Position numbers and translations under genes: made by a program. DNA of 64,000 nt from Pseudomonas sp. Irchel 3H7 (lineage in GTDB: Bacteria; Pseudomonadota; Gammaproteobacteria; Pseudomonadales; Pseudomonadaceae), in contig NZ_FYEA01000007.1 in assembly GCF_900187605.1 (NCBI RefSeq), forward strand, positions 310,001-374,000, read 5' to 3'. Positions 1 through 8,027 of the stretch are shown in pieces. Within the stretch, counting starts at the first letter, position 1. Each line of letters starts with the position of its first letter. A model generated the notes under the pieces. The model was not told the DNA's origin and did not search any database. It worked only from the letters and a program-made list of their open reading frames with translations.

Positions 1-1803
1 GGCCATTACCCGTGGATCGACTCGCCCGCCGAATTCGCGCAGTGGCTGGAGTCGGGCCAGCGCGGGTTTATCGCGCACACCAAGGGCGGGCGTTTGCGCC
101 TGGCTGAACTGGCGCGGCAAGCGGTACCGGCAGCGCTGACCCTCAACGATTGCACCGATCCGCGTCTGCCGGCATTTCTCGCGGCCCAACCTGATGTGAC
201 CTGGGCGGTGCGCTCCTCCAGTTACGGTGAAGATCAGGCCGACTCGGCGAATGCCGGTTTGAGCACCACCTATCTGCGCGAGCCGTCCGCCAATGTGCCG
301 AAACGCATTGCCGAACTGACGGCCGAAGGTGTCGAGGAAGTGGTGGTGCAGCGCTTCATCACCCCGGTCGTTTCCGGCATCGCTTTCGTGCGCCATCTCT
401 CGGTAGAACTTGAGTGGGTGGAAGGCCATCTCGAATCGCTGGCCGACGGTCACGTCAGCCCCTCACGGGCAACGCTTTCGCGGCTCGGCGATGCCTGGCG
501 CAGCGGCACGTTCACGCCGGCCCATGGTTTGACCGAAGACCTGCTCTGGCGCTTTTTGCAAGACGTACTGCGCGTGTTCCACTACGTGCCCGGCGACGTC
601 GAATGGGCCTGGGACGGCTCACAACTGTGGCTGCTGCAATACCGGCCGATCAGCGATTACGGCTGGCGCCGCCACCTGACCGCCGCCAATATCGCCGAGA
701 TCCTGCCGCCGCAACCGAGCGTGTTGGTGGAATACGCCCAGCGCCGAGCCGCCGCGAGTATTCCGGCGATCATGGCGCGTTGGGATGCGCGGGTGCTGCA
801 GGATAACGAGCCGTTCACCGCCGTCTTCGGCGGCGCGTCCTACATCAACAATGATCTGTTTCTCGCCCGGCTGGCCGACTGGGGCATCAGTGCCGCTAAC
901 TACGCCGGTGAAGTTGGCGGGGCGACTCCGCATCTGCCGTGGCAACCGCTGAAGATGCTGCGTTCGTTGCCGCTGTTTTTGCGCATGCAACGCAAGGCTC
1001 GCGGCCATTTGCTGAATCTTGAAAATGGTTTGCAGCGCTTCGATCGGGAGCTGGCCGAACTCGTCGCCCAAGCTGCCGATGGTCAGCAATTGGCAGACTG
1101 GTTCACCCGGTTTTACGTGTTCGTCGTGCAAGGCAATCTGTGCATCGCCACAGCGCTGGCGAGCAGCGGCGGTGATTGGCTGGGCCGCCCGCCGACGGCT
1201 TACGACAATCTAGAAAACAGTCCACATCGATTGCCGTGGGAGACCGATCCGGCCACGCCTCGGCCGGCGGCGACTGAGCTGCCGTTACAGGTATTTCCAC
1301 AATGGTCAGGGCTGATCCGCCTCGTCCACTTGAGCGGCCTGCCGGGCTTGCGTGGCTACTACCTGCAAGTGCGCGAGTGGTACCGCGACAACCTCATGCG
1401 CATCTTCTTCCGCCTGCACCACGCCATGCCGCTGGCGGATCGCGAGCACTGGTTCGCACCGCATCCGGATGTGCGCACTCGCGATGGCAGCTTCTGGCAG
1501 GACGGTCGCGAAGGTGCGGAGCAGGCCACCGGGTTCATGATTTATCCGGGGCAGGTGCAAGGCATCCTCGGCGAGGACATCTTGCTCGAAGACACCCTCG
1601 ATCCGGGGCGACATGCGCACTATCAAGCGGCGCGGGCAGTGATTGCGCGGATGGGCGGACGCTTGTCGCATGGTTCGACGTTGCTGCGCGAGTTGCGCAA
1701 GCCGTCGGCGGTAATGCCGCAGGTGGATCCGGCGTGGGTGGGGTGTGAGGTGTTGTATCGGGATGGTGAGTTGGAATTGATCAATTCGAAGGATGCGAAG
1801 TGA
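1..1803 (+). CDS. PEP/pyruvate-binding, PEP-utilizing swivel domain protein (5' partial)
   Basis: The reading frame is open from the first base, so the start lies outside the window; 600 codons are visible. The N-terminal half has an ATP-grasp-like PEP/pyruvate-binding signature (VRSSSYGEDQADSANAG, bases 208-258) like the nucleotide-binding domain of PEP synthase and pyruvate phosphate dikinase. The C-terminus carries a swivelling phosphohistidine-type segment (GGRLSHGSTLLRELRKPSAV) with a candidate catalytic His at bases 1669-1671. The order resembles stand-alone PEP-utilizing enzymes such as rifampin phosphotransferase-type proteins, but the substrate cannot be told. The end overlaps the next start in GTGA, so the two are probably co-transcribed. 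Family assignment is fairly safe; function is unknown. Confidence 0.8.
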   Translation, partial: GHYPWIDSPAEFAQWLESGQRGFIAHTKGGRLRLAELARQAVPAALTLNDCTDPRLPAFLAAQPDVTWAVRSSSYGEDQADSANAGLSTTYLREPSANVPKRIAELTAEGVEEVVVQRFITPVVSGIAFVRHLSVELEWVEGHLESLADGHVSPSRATLSRLGDAWRSGTFTPAHGLTEDLLWRFLQDVLRVFHYVPGDVEWAWDGSQLWLLQYRPISDYGWRRHLTAANIAEILPPQPSVLVEYAQRRAAASIPAIMARWDARVLQDNEPFTAVFGGASYINNDLFLARLADWGISAANYAGEVGGATPHLPWQPLKMLRSLPLFLRMQRKARGHLLNLENGLQRFDRELAELVAQAADGQQLADWFTRFYVFVVQGNLCIATALASSGGDWLGRPPTAYDNLENSPHRLPWETDPATPRPAATELPLQVFPQWSGLIRLVHLSGLPGLRGYYLQVREWYRDNLMRIFFRLHHAMPLADREHWFAPHPDVRTRDGSFWQDGREGAEQATGFMIYPGQVQGILGEDILLEDTLDPGRHAHYQAARAVIARMGGRLSHGSTLLRELRKPSAVMPQVDPAWVGCEVLYRDGELELINSKDAK

Positions 1804-2309
1804 AACGACTGTTGTTGATGTGTTTGGCTTGGTTGCCGATGGTGAGCATGGCAACGGATCTGTGCAATTCGGAGACCGATACGAAGAATTTTCTCTCGCA
1901 ATGGGTGGAAAGACCCGATTACGTCCTGGACATACATTCAAGTTTTCAAACTGATGGATTCAGTCTGGAGGAGGGCAAGGTGGTGTATCGCGGCGATCTC
2001 AACGGCGACGGTCAGGAGGACTTCATTTTCACCTCCTACTCAAGCCGTGGTTCAGCGGGTGACTCGACCTTCGCCTTCCTAATCCAGTGCCACGGTTACT
2101 TGAAGCATGTCGGCGGCGATTACTTCGCCGAGGTCAAGGTTCTGGACGGTCCGCCCAAGAACGGCGGCGATGTAAAAGACATCGAGATCTACTCCTACAT
2201 CCGCGATAAGCGCGACCAGATCCGCTACAAGGGCAAAGAGGCCATGACCCGACCCCATCTGTGGCAATTCAACCCGCAGACACAGCGTTATGAAGGGCAG
2301 TCTGAGTAA
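1800..2309 (+). CDS. exported protein with an aspartate-rich DxNxDG motif
   Basis: This is a 169-residue protein with a clear Sec signal peptide (MKRLLLMCLAWLPMVSMA, then TDLC). The mature part contains DLNGDGQEDFIF, the calcium-loop-like motif of FG-GAP/VCBS-type repeats and of several secreted proteins. The GTG start overlaps the stop of the preceding gene, which fixes the start and suggests translational coupling. It begins a row of small exported proteins reaching to 5996. I do not recognise a named family beyond the motif; a periplasmic location is inferred from the signal peptide. Confidence 0.75.
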   Translation: MKRLLLMCLAWLPMVSMATDLCNSETDTKNFLSQWVERPDYVLDIHSSFQTDGFSLEEGKVVYRGDLNGDGQEDFIFTSYSSRGSAGDSTFAFLIQCHGYLKHVGGDYFAEVKVLDGPPKNGGDVKDIEIYSYIRDKRDQIRYKGKEAMTRPHLWQFNPQTQRYEGQSE

Positions 2310-2344
2310 GCCGACGGTCCCCACTTCATTTACGGAGTTATTAC

Positions 2345-2851
2345 GTGAAAGGATTTTCAGTTCTTCTCGGCAGCTTGATATTGGCTGCCGCGTCCATGGC
2401 ATTCGCTGCCGATCCAGTCTTCAAGGATTACACTGTCACGCCCGTTTTCACCGGCCCCAACCATAAGCTGGTGCCGCAAGAAAACAGCAGCCCAATGATG
2501 GATCAGGCACGGGTGCAAGCCCTGAAAGGCAAGGTCAACTTCGCCGGCCATTACATCCTGCACAGGCTCGGCTGTGGCGGCAGCGCGATTTGCGGCGAAG
2601 TGCTGGATGCCCAGACCGGTGAAGTGGTTGGCGGTCTGCCGAATGCTTACGACGGCAGCACCGTCGGCATGGTTTACCAGCCCGATAGTCGTTTGGTTAT
2701 CGTGTCCGGCATCACGCTCGACGGTGAAGAGGACGCCCAAGGGAACGCGTTGGAAAGCGGTAACCGGGATCGTTACTACGAGTTTGTGAACAATGAGTTT
2801 CGGCTGCTAAGCATGACCGACGTGGAATCGTCGCCGATGGATGAGGAGTGA
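2345..2851 (+). CDS. exported hypothetical protein
   Basis: This 168-residue protein starts at GTG with a signal peptide ending near AFAADPVF. Two cysteines (LGCGGSAICGEVLD) could form a disulfide in the periplasm. The middle part (FAGHYILHRLGCGGSAICGE) followed by repeated beta-strand-like stretches suggests a compact beta domain. It is 35 bases after the previous gene, and the next gene starts 4 bases after its stop, so an operon is likely. No named function recognised. Confidence 0.7.
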   Translation: MKGFSVLLGSLILAAASMAFAADPVFKDYTVTPVFTGPNHKLVPQENSSPMMDQARVQALKGKVNFAGHYILHRLGCGGSAICGEVLDAQTGEVVGGLPNAYDGSTVGMVYQPDSRLVIVSGITLDGEEDAQGNALESGNRDRYYEFVNNEFRLLSMTDVESSPMDEE

Positions 2852-2855
2852 GTAG

Positions 2856-3719
2856 ATGAACCGTCTTCTCGCGGGCAGTCTTAAGCGGTTGATGTTTGTC
2901 ATGGGCCTGTTAGTTTCAGCCAATGCCTTGTCTGAAAATGTTCAGATCGTGGGGGTTGGCGGGCACTTAGTGACGCTGAAGGACAAGACATGGGGCAGGC
3001 CCGCTGCGGAGTCGGCGGTTGCCTCGTTTACCGCCAATGGAAAAACGTTTCCCCTCTATGTACCCGCGGTGGGTACTGAAACGCATGAGGCTTGGTTAAG
3101 TCCCGACAAGAAAACATTGCTCCTCCTTCAGACTCTGTATGGCGTTGTCATTGGCCAGGAGGGTGAAGAAATCCCAACAGAGGAAACTGGTTGCGGGGTC
3201 ATTTCGATGGAGACCGGTTGCGTGCTCAGTCAGCCTGCAGCCAGGTTTTGCTACGGCAAGTGGGAGGGCAATCGGTGGACTTCCGGGGAAGAGGATGCGC
3301 CTGACCTCGTCCTGCAGACGCCGTCTCCAAAGGACTTATTGAAGCAGGTCTCAAATATTGAGATGCCGCAATCTCGCGTGGAAGAACTCGCATTCAATCT
3401 TCGCACTATAAGTCCAGAGTCCTATATGGCTTGTCACCCACCAGCGCGCAATGTTCAAGCTTTTAACGACTTGGCTTTCTACTTGGCCGAGGGCGGTAAC
3501 GATGAGCTGGCGCTGAAGTTTTATCGCGGCGTTGAGGCCGTTGGTAAACGCACGGTACTGATGTTGAACATTGCCGACTCGCTCTGGCGCCTTGATCGGA
3601 AAGAAGAGGCGCAGCGTTATTACCGCGAGTACCGCGACGCGATGAGCGCCGACGGCAAGGCGCAGAAAATTCCGCAAAGAGTGATTGAGCGAACTGCACA
3701 TCAGGGAATGAAAAATTGA
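2856..3719 (+). CDS. exported hypothetical protein with a TPR-like C-terminus
   Basis: This 287-residue protein has an N-terminal hydrophobic signal segment (LMFVMGLLVSANALS). The C-terminal third reads as helical tetratricopeptide-like pairs (FNDLAFYLAEGGNDELALKF, then LMLNIADSLWRLDRKEEAQRYYREY). Six cysteines in the mature region fit an oxidising periplasm. The end overlaps the TTG start of the next gene by 4 bases. A protein-binding role for the TPR part is inference; no family is recognised for the N-terminal domain. Confidence 0.7.
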   Translation: MNRLLAGSLKRLMFVMGLLVSANALSENVQIVGVGGHLVTLKDKTWGRPAAESAVASFTANGKTFPLYVPAVGTETHEAWLSPDKKTLLLLQTLYGVVIGQEGEEIPTEETGCGVISMETGCVLSQPAARFCYGKWEGNRWTSGEEDAPDLVLQTPSPKDLLKQVSNIEMPQSRVEELAFNLRTISPESYMACHPPARNVQAFNDLAFYLAEGGNDELALKFYRGVEAVGKRTVLMLNIADSLWRLDRKEEAQRYYREYRDAMSADGKAQKIPQRVIERTAHQGMKN

Positions 3720-4471
3720 ACAGGATTGTCCGTTTTATCGCATTGCCTCTTGGAGCGCTGTGCGCATCAATCGCGCATGCCGAGGACACCTGCAAAGTCA
3801 TCAACGTGAGCTGGCAATACGATGAGTGCTTGGAGGCCGACCGCAAGAATGCCGACGCACGACTCAATGCCAGCTACAAAAAACTGATGTCGCGGTTTGA
3901 GTCCAGCCCCGAACCGGAACTGACCAAGACAAATATGACCGCTGCCAAAGAGTCGCAACGTGCCTGGATCAAATTGCGTGACACCACCTGCCCCCTCGAA
4001 ACCACGGCTGTCGCACCCGGTTCGCAGGCTTATTCCCAAGTACTCAATAAGTGCATCACCAGAATGAGTCTGGAGCGTGCCGCCTACCTGGATGCGATTG
4101 CGCCTGACGGCCCGAGTGAAGTGGTCGATGTGGCCAAGGTTTCTGCATCGGCCTCGCAACGTTTCGGTGATGTGGTAGCTCGCTACGTCACTACGTTTGG
4201 CAACCCTTGCCTCAATGTCCAGCTTCTCGCGCCCGATGGCAATTGGCGAGTGCTGGCGTCCAAGCGGTTCTGCAGTTTCGAGGGCAAGTCGTTTTGGGAT
4301 GGCTATGCCAGTGCGGTGTTTGAGGATCATGCGTTCGCTACTGATGGTTTACACCTGACGCTCAGCTTGTTCGAGCTTCGTGGGGAAAGAGAGAAGCGGC
4401 TCGCTTGTGTGATACCGATCCAGAATGAGCAAATCAAAGAGCTGAAGTGCGGCGCAGCTGAGTCATCGTGA
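3716..4471 (+). CDS. LprI/DUF1311-domain exported protein
   Basis: This 251-residue protein starts at TTG (3716-3718), overlapping the upstream stop. After a signal peptide (to IAHA-EDTC) comes a cysteine-bearing helical domain: DECLEADRKNADARLNASYK, then ESQRAWIKLRDTTC, then CITRMSLERAAYL. This is the pattern of the DUF1311/lysozyme-inhibitor LprI N-terminal family, some members of which inhibit lysozyme. The extra C-terminal ~110 residues with three more cysteines are not typical of short LprI proteins. Periplasmic location is well supported; lysozyme inhibition is only a family-level guess. Confidence 0.75.
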   Translation: MNRIVRFIALPLGALCASIAHAEDTCKVINVSWQYDECLEADRKNADARLNASYKKLMSRFESSPEPELTKTNMTAAKESQRAWIKLRDTTCPLETTAVAPGSQAYSQVLNKCITRMSLERAAYLDAIAPDGPSEVVDVAKVSASASQRFGDVVARYVTTFGNPCLNVQLLAPDGNWRVLASKRFCSFEGKSFWDGYASAVFEDHAFATDGLHLTLSLFELRGEREKRLACVIPIQNEQIKELKCGAAESS

Positions 4472-4515
4472 AACCATCAGCATTAACATTCGAAGATTGA
4501 TCAACAGGGAAGTGA

Positions 4516-5514
4516 GTGGAATTGGCCAAGCTCTTAAGTTGTATGAGTGCGCTCGGATTCATGGTTGCCTTGTTGGCTCAGCAGGCATTAGCGAGTGACC
4601 CACAAACCATCGGTGAGCTGCATCCGCCAGTAGTTGCCTCGCTCGGTGATCAAAAAATCACCGTGTTCTTTTTGAAGAACAACCTCAAAGGTCAGGTGAG
4701 GGAAGGGCATGTTCCTTACGCCGAGATCTTCTACACCACCACGAATGCAGTGAAGCCTTCGCTGAATTATGTGTGGAAGGTCGAAGGTGAGCAGATCGCC
4801 TCGGTGTTCTTCTTTGAACGCAAATTCCCGGAGCAAGCGGGGAAGTCCATGTTTGTTCTGACAAAACAAAAAGTCTCGCACAGTCAATTCGAAGGTGATT
4901 CCTATTCGGTGCTGGAATTGCCACTGGTGAAGGACGGCGAACAATTGGCTTTGCGGTTTTTTAGTGGCGACCCACCAGATCCCGAGCTTGAGAACTGCCT
5001 CGACGGTCGAAATCTGGCGGATGATGTAAAGGTCGAATGTGCTTACAAGAATGCGACCAGCATTAAAAAGCGCTTGGCAGACTTGGATGCAAAGATAATT
5101 GCGGATTCAAAACTGCATCAGGACATCGGCCAGAATCCACTCAAAGCCGAGGTTGATACGTCCAATGTTGCTTGCCCTTCGACCGACTTTTCAGCGTTCC
5201 TCTCAGCTTTCTCCGAACGCGCAGATGTGCAAAAAGCCTTCGTACAACAACCGCTGAAAATGGTCACGACCGTGGCCGGCGATCCCGAACCCGAGATGGA
5301 AAAGCGCAGTCTCAGCGGCGATCAACTGAAGTTTCCTGTCATTCCGGATCAAGCAACGCGAGAGGCCCAGGGCCTGACGTTGACCGTCAAGGAAGCACGG
5401 GACAAAAAAGCGATCGCGATTCTGCAGAAGCCGGATACCGACTATGTCTTCGAATATCGGTTTGTTCGTGGGCAGTGTTGGCGGCTGGAAGAAGTGGCGG
5501 ATTATTCGCTTTAG
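4516..5514 (+). CDS. exported hypothetical protein
   Basis: This 332-residue protein starts at GTG after AGGGAAGTGA, with a signal peptide (CMSALGFMVALLAQQALA). The middle holds a charged helical stretch (SIKKRLADLDAKIIADSKLH). The C-terminal ~110 residues, beginning CPSTDFSAFLSAFSERADVQ and ending near YRFVRGQCWRLEEVADYSL, look like a separate domain closed by two cysteines. It continues the row of exported proteins; the next gene starts 57 bases on. I do not recognise a functional family. Confidence 0.7.
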   Translation: MELAKLLSCMSALGFMVALLAQQALASDPQTIGELHPPVVASLGDQKITVFFLKNNLKGQVREGHVPYAEIFYTTTNAVKPSLNYVWKVEGEQIASVFFFERKFPEQAGKSMFVLTKQKVSHSQFEGDSYSVLELPLVKDGEQLALRFFSGDPPDPELENCLDGRNLADDVKVECAYKNATSIKKRLADLDAKIIADSKLHQDIGQNPLKAEVDTSNVACPSTDFSAFLSAFSERADVQKAFVQQPLKMVTTVAGDPEPEMEKRSLSGDQLKFPVIPDQATREAQGLTLTVKEARDKKAIAILQKPDTDYVFEYRFVRGQCWRLEEVADYSL

Positions 5515-5570
5515 AAACGCCGGCGTTCATCGGCATAAGCGTATTCAACAGAACGGATTCAGAGGGATTT

Positions 5571-5996
5571 GTGAAGAAGTTATTTTTAGTGCTGCTATTG
5601 GTGTTGCCGTTGGCGGCCCACAGCGAAGTTTCTACACAGGTAAGGTGCTTCCATTCGCTGGAGGGCAAAAACATCAATTTTGAGTTCAGAACCTATTACG
5701 AGGTGGCCGCCAAATGGAGCGGCGCAAGTGTCAGGTACAGCAAGTCGAAGAAAGCTATTGCTTTGGTTCATCACCGAACCGAAGAGTACGTCATGACGGA
5801 GAGCGGGCCCTACGAATTCACGACGACTTGGGTGGAAGTTTCAGACGGTGCAGTGACGGGGCAGTATGTCATTGCAACGCAAGGCGCTCGGGTGAACTCG
5901 ATGCGCTACACGAATTACAAATCCGGCAAGCAGTATTCGTTCGATGAGGACTTCAGTATCGAAGCCTCTCCGGAGACGGGTTGTCAGTGGGGATGA
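5571..5996 (+). CDS. small exported hypothetical protein
   Basis: This 141-residue protein starts at GTG (5571) preceded by AGAGGGA. A much longer in-frame ORF exists upstream, but it overlaps the previous gene in another frame, while this start begins a textbook signal peptide (KKLFLVLLLVLPLAAHS). The mature protein is a short beta-rich domain with two cysteines. It is the last gene of the exported-protein row and is followed by a strong terminator at 6007-6032. Function unknown. Confidence 0.7.
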   Translation: MKKLFLVLLLVLPLAAHSEVSTQVRCFHSLEGKNINFEFRTYYEVAAKWSGASVRYSKSKKAIALVHHRTEEYVMTESGPYEFTTTWVEVSDGAVTGQYVIATQGARVNSMRYTNYKSGKQYSFDEDFSIEASPETGCQWG

Positions 5997-6004
5997 AATC
6001 TTCA

Positions 6005-6047
6005 AGAAAGGGGACTTAACGTCCCCTTTTTTCATCCGCAAATCTCG
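6005..6047 (+). repeat. 43-bp direct repeat, left copy
   Basis: This stretch, including the terminator hairpin and the following CATCCGCAAATCTCG, is identical over 43 bases to 7029-7071. The copies lie about 1.02 kb apart in the same orientation and bracket the GNAT gene and the 53-residue gene. Confidence 0.85.
6007..6032 (+). terminator. rho-independent terminator, copy 1
   Basis: A 9-bp stem AAAGGGGAC/GTCCCCTTT with loop TTAAC is followed by further T residues. It ends the exported-protein gene row. The same sequence recurs exactly at 7031-7056. Confidence 0.85.
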
Positions 6048-6110
6048 TTACGACATGGCTCAATCTCACCCCGTCCTGCCGTTGAGCGATGGCGTAAGTG
6101 GCTGAGGCTA
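6026..6110 (-). pseudogene. remnant of a DUF6124-like gene 3' end
   Basis: Beyond the 43-bp repeat, this segment keeps further matches to the 3' end of the gene at 7072-7443: CAATCTCACCCCGTCC at 6061-6076 matches 7126-7141. About 45 bases of coding sequence between the two matching blocks are missing and the frame has shifted. On the minus strand it reads QRQDGVRLS, comparable to SRMADGVRLM in the intact gene. It looks like a decayed second copy. A short open frame remains, so a live small gene is not excluded. Confidence 0.5.
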
Positions 6111-6223
6111 GAGGGCCGCGGATTGCTCGAACCAGATAATCAATGTCAGGGTATTTCTGTTGATGTTCAAAAGCCTTCAAACGCCGCTACGCTCTCGACC
6201 TTGAAAATTGCCAGTGGTTGTCC

Positions 6224-6757
6224 ATGTCCAAGAGTCGAGGGAACGGGTATCGCTACCAGATCTGGCGATCTGAAGCGCGCAAGGCAGCGGAAGATCTGGC
6301 GCGTGGGAACCAGAACCTCATAACCAGAGGTATTGATACAACTCGAATTCAGTACGAGCCCATTACTCCCGTTGCCATCGAGGCGGCCGATCTTTGGGGA
6401 GATGAGGCTACCTTGTACCCGTGGCACGATGTGCACCAATGGAAGCAAGCAGACACCCGTGGTTTTGACGTCTCGCTTTGGTTCGATCAAGAATTATGTG
6501 GGTTATGTTATGCGTCGCCTCGCAAGAGCAAGCTGTGCATCAAGATTGTGATTCTGGAGGGTAAGCCGGACAGATCTCATCCGTTGCGAGGCACCGTGGC
6601 TGCTTTGGCATTAACCGCGATTGAAAACTACGCGATCTTGATTGGCTGTACGGAAATTGAAGTTCAAGAACCAGCCGCCGCTGCTATACCGTTGTATGAG
6701 AGTTTAGGGTTTGGCTTTGATCCGACGGGCCGGCTTGTTATTGGGGTTGAGCGGTAA
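6224..6757 (+). CDS. GNAT-family N-acetyltransferase (predicted)
   Basis: This 177-residue protein begins at ATG 6224; a TTG two codons upstream is possible. A basic, positively charged N-terminus (KSRGNGYRYQIWRSEARKAAED) precedes a fold with the acetyltransferase hallmark near the end: a helix and strand (ALTAIENYAILIGCTEIEVQ) followed by PAAAAIPLYESLGFGFD, where IPLYESLGF is the usual GNAT motif B. The acceptor substrate is unknown. It is followed by a 53-residue basic protein and a terminator, and the pair sits between two 43-bp direct repeats, suggesting an acquired cassette. Confidence 0.7.
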   Translation: MSKSRGNGYRYQIWRSEARKAAEDLARGNQNLITRGIDTTRIQYEPITPVAIEAADLWGDEATLYPWHDVHQWKQADTRGFDVSLWFDQELCGLCYASPRKSKLCIKIVILEGKPDRSHPLRGTVAALALTAIENYAILIGCTEIEVQEPAAAAIPLYESLGFGFDPTGRLVIGVER

Positions 6758-6794
6758 TACTATCCAGTCAAATTTCGAGACCCGAGAGGTTTCC

Positions 6795-6956
6795 ATGAAA
6801 AAGTCCAAACATGAACCCAAGCCTATGATGGCTGCTCGGTTCCAGGCTGAAGCTCGTGAAGTTTTGGCCAAGCGCTCTGGTAAGCGCAGCCGCTTTCTGG
6901 ATGTTGCGTTGGCCAAAGGTTCTGATTTTGAGCCAGTCGGTCGACTGGCTGGTTGA
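6795..6956 (+). CDS. small basic protein downstream of the GNAT gene
   Basis: This 53-residue ORF starts at ATG 6795, preceded by GAGAGG (6784-6789), so it is probably translated. It is Lys/Arg-rich (KKSKHEPKP, KRSGKRSRFLDVALAKGSDF). It lies 37 bases after the GNAT gene and immediately before a terminator, so the two look like one unit. Such pairing would fit a toxin-antitoxin or acceptor/modifier arrangement, but nothing in the sequence proves it. Confidence 0.55.
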   Translation: MKKSKHEPKPMMAARFQAEAREVLAKRSGKRSRFLDVALAKGSDFEPVGRLAG

Positions 6957-6973
6957 AGGTTTTCGGATTCTCA

Positions 6974-7002
6974 AAAAAGCTGCCGTGACTGGCAGTTTTT
7001 TT
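6974..7002 (+). terminator. rho-independent terminator
   Basis: Stem CTGCC/GGCAG with loop GTGACT is extended by A-T pairs (AAAAAAG on the left, TTTTTTT on the right). It ends the GNAT plus small-protein unit. Confidence 0.75.
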
Positions 7003-7028
7003 GTGCCTGGATTTTTACAGGCAGTTGC

Positions 7029-7071
7029 AGAAAGGGGACTTAACGTCCCCTTTTTTCATCCGCAAATCTCG
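7029..7071 (+). repeat. 43-bp direct repeat, right copy (with terminator)
   Basis: This is identical to 6005-6047, including the AAAGGGGAC/GTCCCCTTT hairpin (7031-7053). Here it sits directly after the stop codon of the minus-strand DUF6124-like gene, so this is presumably the original context. The hairpin may end transcripts from either side. Confidence 0.85.
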
Positions 7072-7443
7072 CTACGGCTTGGCCGCCACGCTTCGCACTT
7101 CAATCTGGTCGAGCGTCCCTTCCACCATCAATCTCACCCCGTCCGCCATTCTGCTCAGGGCAAGGGCTACCGAGCGGCGGGAGCCGTGGAGGTCGTCGGC
7201 GAGGTCGCAGGCGATGACGCTGATGGACAGGAGGTCTTCGGAGGCGTTGGCCATGAGGGCTTCGGCGTCGGTGCCGGGGGAGAGTTTGAAGTGGCCGTTC
7301 TCGCGTTTGGGATGTGGTTCGACGGCTGGTTTGAAATGGTGGTCGAGGGCGCGCTCGGCGGCTTCGTGGAATTTCTTTGATTCCAGGGTTTCGTAGGGCG
7401 AAACGTCTGGGTTTTCTGGGGGATTGGGTGTTGGTTTGATCAT
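7072..7443 (-). CDS. DUF6124-like Pseudomonas protein
   Basis: This 123-residue protein has the pattern I associate with a Pseudomonas-specific family: a proline-rich start (PNPPENPDVSPYETLESKK), then FHEAAERALDHHFKP, then a helical domain around ALMANASEDLLSISVIACDL. The family name (DUF6124, or DUF3077 in older annotation) is from memory. No catalytic motif or membrane segment is visible. The start is preceded on the minus strand by a purine-rich site (AAACTGGAGTAAGACCGA). The long unusual upstream region is described separately. Function unknown. Confidence 0.7.
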   Translation of the reverse strand: MIKPTPNPPENPDVSPYETLESKKFHEAAERALDHHFKPAVEPHPKRENGHFKLSPGTDAEALMANASEDLLSISVIACDLADDLHGSRRSVALALSRMADGVRLMVEGTLDQIEVRSVAAKP

Positions 7444-7740
7444 TCGGTCTTACTCCAGTTTAAGGAGCCGACACCGTTTCGCTCGCACTTCGAAAGTGGT
7501 GGCAGCTGTGCATAGGTGTGCAAGACCGGTGGAGTAACCCGGCAGACCCGAAGGCCTCCCATACACAGCCGCCATAACGATCCGCGAGCATAGGAAAACG
7601 CTCGGCGAATTGCCATAACCAATGTGTACTCCAACCGGACTTGCACGTCCGTATCGCCAATCTGCGGCGACACACAGAGCCTATCGATAGCCAGCCAACT
7701 CGCCTAGTTCACGCACAGCCCCGCACTTTGCAGGAAATTT
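7444..7740 (-). other. structured upstream region of the DUF6124-like gene
   Basis: About 300 bases upstream of the 7443 start contain no convincing gene but many potential stems. Examples are CGGAC-TTGCAC-GTCCG at 7638-7653 and the complementary pair GGTGGAGTAA (near 7529) and TACTCCAACC (near 7627). The short ORFs across it have no clear ribosome binding sites. It could be a structured 5' leader or a small-RNA-like element. I recall similar sequence ahead of other genes of this family, unverified. Confidence 0.4.
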
Positions 7741-7766
7741 CCCATAAATTCGCGGGCCGGAAGATC

Positions 7767-7799
7767 AAAAGATCGCAGGCTTCGCCGGCTCCTACAGGG
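7767..7799 (+). repeat. single REP arm (GATCGCAG...GGAGCTG family)
   Basis: AAAAGATCGCAGGCTTCGCC followed by GGCTCCTACAGGG is one arm of the repeat family seen as full inverted pairs at 15873, 32525, 35154 and 44175. No second arm follows. Confidence 0.7.
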
Positions 7800-7830
7800 A
7801 TGTGTTTCAACAGGTGTAGGAAAGGTGAGT

Positions 7831-7889
7831 GGTGAGACGCAGAGCGTCTCGGGATGCATTCCCACGCGGAGCGGGGGAACGATCAGTGG
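7831..7889 (+). repeat. REP-type repeat (GGAACGATCA family)
   Basis: GACGCAGAGCGTCTC followed by CATTCCCACGCGGAGC and GGGGGAACGATCA is a partial copy of the family found complete at 47738-47842 and 49671-49778. Confidence 0.65.
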
Positions 7890-8027
7890 GCGAGCGCTGA
7901 ATCGTGACTTGGCGGTCATCGTGCGGGGAATAGTCAGCATCCTCTTCCAACAGCGGCAGATACTGGCGTTATCGTCCGAATCCCTTACACTGCCCCGGCC
8001 GTTCATTTTCCTTTTGAGGCTGTGCGC

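Noticed and set aside
5172..5570. N-terminal extension of the small exported protein at 5571
   Set aside because: It overlaps the previous gene in another frame and would bury the signal peptide; the GTG at 5571 has a ribosome binding site.
6167..6490. 107-codon minus-strand ORF opposite the GNAT gene
   Set aside because: Shadow of the GNAT coding sequence without start signals.
7440..7675. Two overlapping minus-strand ORFs of 71-77 codons upstream of the DUF6124-like gene
   Set aside because: They lie in different frames over a structured region, lack ribosome binding sites and show no family pattern.
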